From Promethearchaeota archaeon (GTDB lineage Archaea > Asgardarchaeota > Lokiarchaeia > Sigynarchaeales > SOKP01), in assembly GCA_019057775.1 (NCBI GenBank), contig JAHLWT010000228.1:1-25596 (forward strand): a stretch of 25,596 nucleotides of DNA, in the 5' to 3' direction. The position numbers and the translations under genes are program-made. Under the pieces are notes generated by a model. That model was not told the origin of the DNA. It did not search any database and worked only from the letters and a program-made list of their open reading frames with translations. This document shows, piece after piece, positions 8,962 to 15,758 of the stretch. How positions within the stretch are numbered: position 1 is the stretch's first letter; each line of letters begins with the position of its first letter.

Positions 8962-10164
8962 CTAACCCTCTAATAAATCGTGGAGAACAAGACCAGAAAG
9001 TACTTTTGGATCGAACCAAGTTGATTTAGGTGGCATCACTCCTCCAATTTCGGCAATTGATTCCAGGTTCCGTATATCTACAGGGAATAAATTGAAAAAA
9101 CAATCATTTTTATCTTCAATAACATATTTTTCCATTTTAGATGGATCTTGGAAGCCTCCAACAAAGAAAAGATTTTTATCTGATCTAGGATCAACAATCC
9201 CTAAAATAGGATTTAAAATCTTGGTATGCAGAATTGTCACATCAAGACCTTCATATTTGGAGTTAAAGTTTTTTTCCTTTACTATTAATTTGAACCATTT
9301 TCCTTTTAGACATAATGTCATTTCATGCTTATTTTCTGGATTCATGGCCTCATTAATAGGTGTAACGTCATATATCTTTTTTAACTCCTCTATAAAAGCA
9401 GCCCCATTCATACTTAATCTTCTTATGACTCTATTATATGGTAAAATCCGAACTTGATCATCTGACGCTATATATGATAACAAATATTGCCATGGAGCAT
9501 CTTTATGAACTTGTTTTTCACCCTTTTGTAGCTGAATTTTACGATATTCTGCTGCACTCGCTGCTCTATGATGCCCATCAGCAATAAAAACTTTTTCGTT
9601 TTTAAAGAGGTCTACTAACCGTTTAATTTTTTCAGAATCATCTTCTTGCCAGAGAATATGCCGATATCCAAATTTCAAAAAATCAAATTTAGGGGGTTTT
9701 TTCTTAATTTGTTCTAATATGGCATTTATTTCCTTATTAGAGCGATAAACAGACCATACTAATCCAGCAGCAACGTTAGTTGAAACAATATGTTTTGTTC
9801 TATCTCTTAAAGGTTTTTCTCTTGTATGCTCATGCTTCACGATATTTCCCTCCTCATAATCCTGAAGGGCTAAGCCAAGAATGAAACCTTGCTGGCTAAA
9901 GTGTTCAGATTCTTGACGATACACAAAAATACTATTATTGTTTTCTTGAGTAATAAGTCTTTCATCTTTGAATCTTTGATAAGATTCTGAAGCATTTCGG
10001 TATGCTTCTTCACCTTCTCCGTCTGGTAATATGAGATGAATTAAGGATTTTTGATTTTCTTTTAATTTTATTTCTTCTTCTTTCTCGATAATATCATAGG
10101 GATTAGTACAAAATTCCGATGGTGAATTGGGGAGATAAGGATTCAGTGCTGATATTTTAACCAT
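8962..10164 (-). CDS. DUF1015 family protein
   Basis: A 400-residue soluble protein of the uncharacterised DUF1015 family (COG4198-like). The diagnostic motif is VFIADGHHRAASAAEYRK in the middle of the protein. NPYDIIEKEEEIKLK near the N-terminus and GGVMPPKSTWFDPKVLSGLVLHDL at the C-terminus are also typical. No membrane segment is present. Family members are often found beside serA and a class V aminotransferase, and that is the neighbourhood here, although this copy is convergent with serA rather than in the same operon. A role in serine metabolism is therefore plausible, possibly the phosphatase step not otherwise seen in the window, but the sequence does not prove it. The start is the ATG at 10164. 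Confidence 0.88.
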   Translation of the reverse strand: MVKISALNPYLPNSPSEFCTNPYDIIEKEEEIKLKENQKSLIHLILPDGEGEEAYRNASESYQRFKDERLITQENNNSIFVYRQESEHFSQQGFILGLALQDYEEGNIVKHEHTREKPLRDRTKHIVSTNVAAGLVWSVYRSNKEINAILEQIKKKPPKFDFLKFGYRHILWQEDDSEKIKRLVDLFKNEKVFIADGHHRAASAAEYRKIQLQKGEKQVHKDAPWQYLLSYIASDDQVRILPYNRVIRRLSMNGAAFIEELKKIYDVTPINEAMNPENKHEMTLCLKGKWFKLIVKEKNFNSKYEGLDVTILHTKILNPILGIVDPRSDKNLFFVGGFQDPSKMEKYVIEDKNDCFFNLFPVDIRNLESIAEIGGVMPPKSTWFDPKVLSGLVLHDLLEG

Positions 10165-10228
10165 AATATGAAGTAAAAGAAAAGAATTCTTAAAATGATT
10201 TCTATTACTACATGAAAATATTCGAACG

Positions 10229-10804
10229 TTAGAAGGTTTTAAATTGCTCTATTGCCAATAGATTTTTTTTGAGATTTTGTTGCCATCCTTGATCTATTTT
10301 TCCTATAAATCCTCCAATATCACCATTTTTTTTTATAACTCTATGGCATGGGATTATTAGAGGTAACGGATTATTTCTTAAAACGTTCCCGATAGCTCTG
10401 TACGCTTTTGAACCAATTTTATTTCCAATGTCTGAATATGTAATAATTTCTCCTCTATTAAGTTTCTTTACAATCTCAATTATGCTTTTCGAGAAAGGAG
10501 TTGGAAATTTTTCATTTAAATCTAGTTCTATATTCAATTCATCTATCTTCTCAATTAAATCTAATGACTTCCCTGAAAGAAATTCATCAAGTAACTTAAC
10601 CAAATTACTGATTATAGTGTGCTTGGGCGTTTTTTGCTCCTGAATTAGTTCAAGCTTTTTTTCTTCTAAATAATTTATGACTACTTTTTCTTTTTTAAAA
10701 AACTTAATCTCTTTTAATTTTAATATTTCTTCGTTCTTGTAATAACTGAAAGATATTAAAATGAATATATTTAGTTGTTTTGGTTTAAAATATATAGCAT
10801 ACAT
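10229..10804 (-). CDS. ogt: Methylated-DNA--protein-cysteine methyltransferase
   Basis: Suicide DNA repair protein that moves the alkyl group from O6-alkylguanine to its own cysteine. The acceptor is C153 in LIIPCHRVIKKNGDIGGF. The helix-turn-helix with the arginine finger is GSKAYRAIGNVLRNNP at 131-146, and ITYSDIGNKIG at 121-131 is the usual start of the DNA-binding part. The N-terminal 100 residues are poorly conserved, as is common in this family. At 191 residues the length is normal. It lies 64 bases downstream of the DUF1015 start on the same strand and is divergent from the coiled-coil gene. The ATG at 10804 is the likely start. Confidence 0.93.
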   Translation of the reverse strand: MYAIYFKPKQLNIFILISFSYYKNEEILKLKEIKFFKKEKVVINYLEEKKLELIQEQKTPKHTIISNLVKLLDEFLSGKSLDLIEKIDELNIELDLNEKFPTPFSKSIIEIVKKLNRGEIITYSDIGNKIGSKAYRAIGNVLRNNPLPLIIPCHRVIKKNGDIGGFIGKIDQGWQQNLKKNLLAIEQFKTF

Positions 10805-10978
10805 CTCAATACATCTTACGAAATGAGTATTAATATAGTTTTTATTTCAAAAATTATATAAAGCCATTATCTCATATTTGATATAACACCTAATTCAAAA
10901 AAGTTAATAAACATATTTTATATATAAATAACATAAAATTTGCATTATTTTTTAAAGTATATTTAAAGTAGATGATCC

Positions 10979-12037
10979 ATGCCAAGAGATTTAAGAGATA
11001 TGTTAGATAACATCGAATCTAGTCAAAATCAAACTGCTATGTTACAAGAGAAGATTGATAAACTGACCACATTAGTTCAACGCCAAAAGAGAATAATTAG
11101 TGATCAAGAAGGAATAATTGAAGAACAAAAAGGAAAAATTTCAAAAATGTCTGATATCCCTGAAGATATCTTAGAATTGAAGGTATTGATTGGAACGCAA
11201 AGACAACTCCTTAATGAAAGGGAACTTGAATTAGAATATGCTAAGGGTGAAGTTGCTCAATCCCAAAAAGAATTAGAATTAATGAAAAAACAAATAGTTC
11301 CCACTCAAAAAAAGTTAGAAGAAGCATACGAAACTATGGGAAATTTAAGAACAGAAATGGCTGAGAAAAGCTCTGAATTATTGTTGAAAAAGGAAGCAGT
11401 TAAAAACCTTAACAATAAAATTCAAGAATTACAAGCATTTACTGATAGATTCAAGGAAGAACAAGTTAAATTAATAGCACAATTGGAAAATAAAAGGAGA
11501 TTAGAATCTCAAGAACTAAAGACGAAAGTTGGGAAATTAGATGCTGCTATATTAGAAAGTAAACTCACTTCTACTGAAAAGGAGTCCGAAGCTAAAGATA
11601 TGGCTGTACAGCTTAAGAATATGAAATCAAAATACGAGGAATTAATAGATAAAGTCGGAGAATTAAATGACAAAAACAGAGATGCAAACGAAGAAATCAA
11701 CCAATTGAAGAAAAAAATCGATGGAATTGGAGAAGAACATCAGAAAGAATTGGATCAAGTAACTTCAAAACTAGTTGAGATAAAACAGTTTCAAGAAAAA
11801 AATTTAGGTAATATATATTATTTTAATAAACTCAAACCTTTAATGGAAAAAGAACCGCTTTTTAAGTCATTTTTAATAATAGAAAATGTTGGAGGAATCT
11901 CTTTGGAAGATCTCCGAAATGCTCTTGGCTCTCCTATTGTATTAGTGAAAAGATTTGTTCAACAATTGGAATCAATCGGTCTTATCAAAACGAGTGAAGC
12001 AGGTAAAATTTCAGTAACAGAAATGGAATTAGATTAA
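10979..12037 (+). CDS. Long coiled-coil protein with C-terminal winged-helix-like domain
   Basis: Unrecognised 352-residue protein. Residues 1-265 are almost pure heptad-pattern coiled coil, rich in Glu, Lys, Leu and Gln, broken once near 57-65 by MSDIPEDILELK. The last 75 residues form a globular domain (FNKLKPLMEKEPLFKSFLIIENVGG, then ISLEDLRNALGSPIVLVKRFVQQLESIGLIK) whose helix pattern and ending resemble a winged helix. It is rigid-rod-like and soluble, with no membrane segment. It precedes a longin-like protein gene on the same strand by 185 bases. Coiled-coil plus winged-helix architecture occurs in DNA-binding and in ESCRT-related proteins, and neither assignment is justified here. The ATG at 10979 follows an AT-rich, TATA-like region (about 10917-10935). 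Confidence 0.8.
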   Translation: MPRDLRDMLDNIESSQNQTAMLQEKIDKLTTLVQRQKRIISDQEGIIEEQKGKISKMSDIPEDILELKVLIGTQRQLLNERELELEYAKGEVAQSQKELELMKKQIVPTQKKLEEAYETMGNLRTEMAEKSSELLLKKEAVKNLNNKIQELQAFTDRFKEEQVKLIAQLENKRRLESQELKTKVGKLDAAILESKLTSTEKESEAKDMAVQLKNMKSKYEELIDKVGELNDKNRDANEEINQLKKKIDGIGEEHQKELDQVTSKLVEIKQFQEKNLGNIYYFNKLKPLMEKEPLFKSFLIIENVGGISLEDLRNALGSPIVLVKRFVQQLESIGLIKTSEAGKISVTEMELD

Positions 12038-12221
12038 TTCCTCTTTTTAAATATATAAAAATTATTTTTTGCTAATTAATAAAAAAACTTACTCTTCTAA
12101 ATATTTCTAATTTCTTTTTGAAAAACATTATAAATTTTATTTTTTTCTATCTAAGTAAGAATAAATTTAATATTAATAATTTCAGAGGAAAATTTTTATC
12201 GTAGAGGTGGAATAAAACTAA

Positions 12222-12599
12222 ATGCCAGTTGGAATATTGGTTATCAGATGGGACAATGAAATTGGACCAATTAACGAAGGATTCTATCCCAATACCTTGA
12301 AGATTACGAACAACCTGCTCACTCAAGTATATAGTTCGCACAGATATCAATCATTAAAGCCCGGATTTGCGTCTATTGCGCTAAAAAATAACAAAGTCGT
12401 CTCATTTTTCTCAGGAGTGGGTACAGATTTTATCTCCGTTGAGAATTATGTTGTTGCACTAATTCTACGGCGAGATGAAAAACCAGGAAAATATCGAGAG
12501 ATACTGAAAACAATTGCCGCGGAAATACTCGAGAAAATCCCTGATGACACATTTAAGGAATCCTTGCCAGATTTATATCATCAATTAGCAAAAGTTTAG
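12222..12599 (+). CDS. Longin/roadblock-like small protein (Asgard type)
   Basis: A 125-residue single-domain protein whose opening MPVGILVIRWDNEIGPINEGFYP and strand-helix-strand order match the longin-like proteins common in Asgard archaea. The pattern is a first strand (GILVIRW), a conserved GP turn, helix TLKITNNLLTQVY, a strand pair around GFASIALKNNKVVSFFSG, then VVALILRRDE and a long helix ending EILEKIPDD. In other systems longin and roadblock domains act as platforms or exchange factors for small GTPases. A role with Ras-like GTPases is plausible but inferred. AGAGGTGGA about 13 nt before the ATG is a possible ribosome-binding site. It follows the coiled-coil gene and may be co-transcribed with it. 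Confidence 0.72.
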   Translation: MPVGILVIRWDNEIGPINEGFYPNTLKITNNLLTQVYSSHRYQSLKPGFASIALKNNKVVSFFSGVGTDFISVENYVVALILRRDEKPGKYREILKTIAAEILEKIPDDTFKESLPDLYHQLAKV

Positions 12600-12923
12600 A
12601 ATTGAGCTGAATCTCTTAATAATCAAAGAGTATAAGACTGTTTTTTGATGTTATTTTTTTTAATTAATATTTTTTTCTCAGAAGTTGCATTGGTATCATT
12701 ACAAAATAAGTCTTCCATGATTTGTATCTATACCTTTTTACATTCTTTAGATCTTTTTATGAAGGATTTTTATCATAATTATTTCAATAGTATTTCTTAT
12801 CAATTAGTTGATACCAGAACTCAAAGAAAAATTTAAATTAAAATTAAGACTTTGAATTATTGATACCCTAAAAAACTGAGAATTACTGCCAATTAAAAAA
12901 TAAAAGCAGTTTTTTTTAACATT
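12600..12923. other. Intergenic stretch before the tRNA gene
   Basis: No supported gene. A 63-codon ATG-initiated frame at 12645-12836 is low-complexity (Phe, Ile, Leu, Ser) and has no domain, so I do not call it. The end of the stretch has an A/T-rich element, ATTAAAAAATAAAAG at about 12892-12906, roughly 18-32 bases upstream of the tRNA 5' end. That is the right distance for an archaeal TATA box. Confidence 0.45.
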
Positions 12924-12947
12924 GGAGAGGTAACCGAGCCTGGTCAA

Positions 12948-12998
12948 ATTGACCAAGCAAAGAAGGGTCTTACTTCCGCTTGAATGGGTCAAGACTAT
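12948..12998 (+). other. tRNA intron 1 (D-loop), 51 nt, canonical BHB motif
   Basis: Splits the D-loop after GGTCAA, between tRNA positions equivalent to about 21 and 22. The motif is a near-perfect bulge-helix-bulge. The 4-bp central helix is GGTC (12942-12945) with GACT (12993-12996). The 3-nt bulges are AAA (12946-12948) and ATA (12997-12999), and the inner helix is TTGACC (12949-12954) with GGTCAA (12987-12992). Cutting after the second base of each bulge gives exactly these limits and restores a normal leucine D-arm. Confidence 0.85.
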
Positions 12999-13026
12999 AG
13001 GTGCTGGACTTAAGATCCAGTGGCAA

Positions 13027-13054
13027 ATATTCAGTTGATGACTGTATAGCCAAG
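13027..13054 (+). other. tRNA intron 2 (variable arm), 28 nt, BHB-like motif
   Basis: Interrupts the loop of the long variable arm. The central helix is TGGC (13021-13024) with GCCA (13049-13052). The bulges are AAA (13025-13027) and AGA (13053-13055). The inner helix is TAT/ATA, a T-T mismatch, then CAGT/ACTG. The outer helix is weak. Removal leaves a 3-bp GGC/GCC variable stem with an AAAG loop. Confidence 0.75.
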
Positions 13055-13073
13055 AGGCCTTCGTGAGTTCGAA

Positions 13074-13105
13074 TCCTGCCCAACCACATAGGTGACAGCA
13101 GAAAT
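13074..13105 (+). other. tRNA intron 3 (T-loop), 32 nt, relaxed BHB motif
   Basis: Inserted in the T-loop after TTCGAA, between positions equivalent to 59 and 60. The outer helix is the T-stem itself (GTGAG/CTCAC). The central helix is TTC/GAA plus a G-A mismatch, with bulges AAT (13072-13074) and ATT (13104-13106). The inner part is CTG/CAG after a C-C mismatch, with an ACC/GGT tip. A cut one base later at both ends would give the same tRNA, so the exact limits are ambiguous by one. Confidence 0.75.
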
Positions 13106-13124
13106 TCTCACCCTCTCCATCTAC

Positions 13125-13130
13125 TTTTTT
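13125..13130 (+). terminator. T-run after the tRNA gene
   Basis: Six T residues begin 6 bases past the tRNA 3' end. T-runs on the non-template strand are the usual stop signal for archaeal RNA polymerase, so this is the probable end of the tRNA transcript. Confidence 0.45.
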
Positions 13131-13180
13131 CTCTCAAAAAAAAAATTATATTAGTTTATAATCAACTTTATAAATTCTAA

Positions 13181-13291
13181 AATGAGTTGAAAGAAAATTA
13201 TTTCAAATCAATTGACACTAAAGATAAAGCGTATTGGTTAGGGATTCTCTATGCTGAGGCTTATATGGAAACTCGAAAGCAGAAACCATAA
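13181..13291 (+). pseudogene. Fragment resembling a LAGLIDADG homing endonuclease
   Basis: An open stretch of 36 codons between stops (TAA at 13178 and TAA at 13289) reads NELKENYFKSIDTKDKAYWL, then GILYAEAYMETRKQKP. The pattern F..IDT.DKAYWLG.LYA(D/E) is characteristic of LAGLIDADG-type homing endonucleases and inteins, where it forms the first LAGLIDADG helix. No ATG lies in frame before it, and the frame breaks immediately after, so it can only be a remnant. Its position 60 bases downstream of a tRNA with three introns may reflect an old mobile-intron endonuclease, but the three introns are themselves too short to encode one. The assignment rests on one motif. Confidence 0.45.
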
Positions 13292-13622
13292 GTATAAGTA
13301 CAGGTATATTAGCCGGTTTTACTACATGCCTACCTTTTTTCGTTTAAAAGGTTGAATAAAAAATTGAATTTTGAAAATGTTAGCTAATTTTTACTACTAA
13401 AATTTGTTTTTTACTACTATTCTTCCGACGTTTACTGGTTATTCTCTGCCTAATCTTTTTATTTGCAACAAAAAATTAATACTTCTACTTTAAAATTTGA
13501 TTCTTCTTCAGTTTGAAAATTCGTGCAAAATTATAAATATTCAATTCGATATTCAATAACTATAGAAATTCCAGAAGAATGGTAAGATTAAAATCACAGA
13601 ATATTTATCTATAGCACTAACA

Positions 13623-14282
13623 ATTGAATATATTATTATAACTCATAGAGAATCGCAAGAGATTATCTACTATCGAACCGCAGGTGATTTTAATCCAGAT
13701 TTTCTTGATATTTTTCGAAGTTCAGTTCAATATGGGGTTTTAGCTTTACCCATTGAGGAGAATGGAATCGAACAAGCAACACTTGAAGGTAAATATTTGA
13801 TTACTCGAGCTGGAAGAATGATTTGGGCCACCCTCATCACCACTCAGAGACCCATTTTAATTACAAGAAAGATTTTAAATTCATTTTGTAATAAATTTGA
13901 AAAATTATTTAACCAAGAGATAAGAGATTTATACAACAAACTAGAAGGAAACGTGTTAATTTTCAGGCAAGGTTCAAGATTAAAGGAACTGAATGAACTT
14001 ATTAATAATGAGTTACATTTACAATATACTTTACCTTATGAAATTGGTTCTTTGAAAGGCAAAAAATTAAAGCCAGATTCAAAAAAGATTTACAACTTAG
14101 CTAAAAGCCTTTCACATAAGAAGAAAGATCATTTCTTATTAAAGGATTTATTATCAAAAGCTAACTCATCTTCAGATTTTAATGATTTTGACTCAATAGA
14201 TGTCCTCTACGAGTTAGTTCATAATAATATTCTAATACCTGTTAATGCTGATGATCTAAGAAAAAAAATTTTAACTCATTGA
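13623..14282 (+). CDS. Longin-like domain protein with C-terminal helical region; start uncertain
   Basis: Asgard-type longin-like protein. The recognisable domain starts at about 13623 (IEYIIITHRESQEIIYYR) and continues through GDFNPDFLDIFRSSVQYGVL, ITRAGRMIWATLITTQRPIL and a long helix (FCNKFEKLFNQEIRDLYNKL). The last 75 residues, ending near FDSIDVLYELVHNNILIPV, look like a winged-helix segment. The only standard start codon in frame is a TTG at 13797, which would delete the first two strands of the domain. The frame is open back to a TAG at 13563, and the best candidates upstream are ATT or ATA codons. Either translation starts at a non-standard codon or the 5' end is damaged; the neighbouring 13291-13565 region is clearly decayed. 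A role with small GTPases is possible but inferred. Confidence 0.6.
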   Translation: MEYIIITHRESQEIIYYRTAGDFNPDFLDIFRSSVQYGVLALPIEENGIEQATLEGKYLITRAGRMIWATLITTQRPILITRKILNSFCNKFEKLFNQEIRDLYNKLEGNVLIFRQGSRLKELNELINNELHLQYTLPYEIGSLKGKKLKPDSKKIYNLAKSLSHKKKDHFLLKDLLSKANSSSDFNDFDSIDVLYELVHNNILIPVNADDLRKKILTH

Positions 14283-14397
14283 TTAGAAGGTATTAGATCT
14301 CTTTTTTTCCAATAAACATGTTAAATAGAATAAAGATTATTAATCTCAAATTTATTAATTAAATATCTTTTTTTGAAAAGTTGAGGGAATTATTTAA

Positions 14398-15672
14398 ATG
14401 AAGTTAACAGAAATTATTGGACTTGATGAAAAGCATGCTAAAAAATTGGAAAAAGAGGGAATCTCAAGCGTTGAGGACCTTCTACCACTCACAAAAAGCC
14501 AAATTAAAAAGCTGGCAAAAAAGATCGGAGTACCAGCTACTGTTTTAGATACTTGGCAAGAACATGCCGACTTAATGCGAATTGAGGAGGTAACCCCTGA
14601 AATCGCAAATGCCTTAAATTTGATTGGAATTGACTCTGTTAAGGAATTTGCGAACAGGAACGTTAAAAATACAGTAATAAAGTTAAAAGATTTAAAAAAA
14701 GATGAGCCAAGTGTTCTTAAAAAAATACCGACTGAAAAGGAGGTTGGGAAATGGATAAATGGTGCAAAAAAGCTCTCTGGAGCTCCTGTAAAGAAACCAC
14801 CAAAAAAGAAACCACCTAAGGATGATGTTACCCCTGAGCCACGAAAACTAGTAGATATTACTCCATTTGAAGATGAAGATTATGGAGATTATGGCCCAGA
14901 ATATTGGCATAATAAATGGGCTCAAGCCCCAATCATATATACAGGGAGAGCTCTCAGGGGAGCGCAATATAATAAAGCTATTGATATTGATGTTAAAACC
15001 TTCATTAAGAAGAACGATGCAATAATACATCATGTTATTTCTCAAATAGGATTAAGAGAGGATACTCCAAATGAAACCGCTTGGGCATGTCAGAAATTTG
15101 TATGCGATTATCTGAAATATAAATATGATGACATAACTGCTGAAATACCCGAATTTTGGTTATTTCCATTTGAGAGCATCCAATCAGAGGTTGGTGACTG
15201 TGAAGATGGGGCTATATTAATTGCAGGTTTAATGATTAATGCGGGGATACCTTCTTGGAGAGTCAAAGTATGTGCTGGTGAAGTTTTAGCAGATCCAATA
15301 GTAGCACCGTCAGAGGAAGAATTAGGTGGGCATGCATATGTAATATACCTTGCTGATCGGCCCGATTCAGAGCGAAAATTAGAATGGGTTATATTAGATT
15401 GGTGTTATTTACAGGATCCTGAAACCCCTATAGAGAAAAAACCTCTAGCTCGAGAAGGAGGTCACGAGAAGGCTTATAAAGATATCTATTTCACATTTAA
15501 CGACGATTATTCTTGGGCTCAAACTGCCTTTGAAGTTAAAGAAGGAAGAATCAGTAGAAATAGAAAAGCGAAGCGGGATGATGTGCTAGCACCACTAGAA
15601 GATATATTAAAACACTTAGCAAGCGAAGAACTCGAAAAAATAATCAAAAAGTATAATATTATAATTGAGTAA
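14398..15672 (+). CDS. Helix-hairpin-helix / transglutaminase-like fusion protein
   Basis: A 424-residue two-part protein. Residues 1-127 contain two tandem helix-hairpin-helix-type units (EIIGLDEKHAKKLEKEGISS at 5-24 and VTPEIANALNLIGIDSVKEF at 65-84), of the DUF4332-like kind that binds nucleic acid or other proteins. A Lys/Pro linker (about 128-148) follows. The C-terminal part is a transglutaminase/papain-like domain with a complete triad: C268 (VGDCEDGAILIAGL), H312 (GGHAYVIYL) and D334 (VILDWCY). It could cleave or cross-link proteins, and the triad suggests it is active. There is no signal peptide, so it acts in the cytosol. The ATG start at 14398 is clear. The substrate is unknown. 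Confidence 0.8.
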   Translation: MKLTEIIGLDEKHAKKLEKEGISSVEDLLPLTKSQIKKLAKKIGVPATVLDTWQEHADLMRIEEVTPEIANALNLIGIDSVKEFANRNVKNTVIKLKDLKKDEPSVLKKIPTEKEVGKWINGAKKLSGAPVKKPPKKKPPKDDVTPEPRKLVDITPFEDEDYGDYGPEYWHNKWAQAPIIYTGRALRGAQYNKAIDIDVKTFIKKNDAIIHHVISQIGLREDTPNETAWACQKFVCDYLKYKYDDITAEIPEFWLFPFESIQSEVGDCEDGAILIAGLMINAGIPSWRVKVCAGEVLADPIVAPSEEELGGHAYVIYLADRPDSERKLEWVILDWCYLQDPETPIEKKPLAREGGHEKAYKDIYFTFNDDYSWAQTAFEVKEGRISRNRKAKRDDVLAPLEDILKHLASEELEKIIKKYNIIIE

Positions 15673-15758
15673 GATTACTTTTTAACCATTCTTTTTTTTT
15701 ATTTATAATTAGTGTTAGTAGAATAGATAATCACACTTAACAAAAAGTTATAATTAAC

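Larger units (their letters stand above)
12924..13119 (+). tRNA. tRNA-Leu (anticodon TAA) with three non-canonical introns
   Basis: Precursor of a leucine tRNA, assembled here from four exons: 12924-12947, 12999-13026, 13055-13073 and 13106-13119 (85 nt joined). The acceptor stem GGAGAGG (12924-12930) pairs perfectly with CCTCTCC (13112-13118), with discriminator A at 13119 and no encoded CCA. D-stem ACC (12933-12935) pairs with GGT (13000-13002). The anticodon stem CTGGA/TCCAG (13004-13008, 13016-13020) holds loop CTTAAGA, anticodon TAA at 13011-13013. The variable arm becomes T-GGC-AAAG-GCC-TTC, a normal class II arm. The T-stem GTGAG (13063-13067) pairs with CTCAC (13107-13111) around loop TTCGAAT. 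The anticodon loop has no intron. A T-run at 13125-13130 follows. Exon boundaries are my inference from bulge-helix-bulge motifs. Confidence 0.88.
13120..13622. other. Stretch without an intact gene, partly decayed coding sequence
   Basis: Between the tRNA and the second longin-like gene no intact gene is visible. The first part holds a homing-endonuclease-like fragment (listed separately). Past 13291 all frames are broken, although short pieces such as TISISTGILAGF (starting at 13285 in a shifted frame) still look protein-like. The last part, 13566-13622, is open in the frame of the following longin-like gene but has no ATG, GTG or TTG start in that frame. Confidence 0.5.

Noticed and set aside
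12645..12836. A 63-codon ATG-started frame on the plus strand.
   Set aside because: Low-complexity Phe/Ile/Leu/Ser composition, no domain, and no ribosome-binding site; consistent with chance in AT-rich spacer.
12924..13088. A tRNA reading ending at CCAACCA near 13080-13087, with the T-arm as GTGAG-TTCGAAT-CCTGC.
   Set aside because: The T-stem would have mismatches and CCAACCA does not pair with GGAGAGG. The reading with a T-loop intron and the CCTCTCC acceptor strand pairs perfectly.
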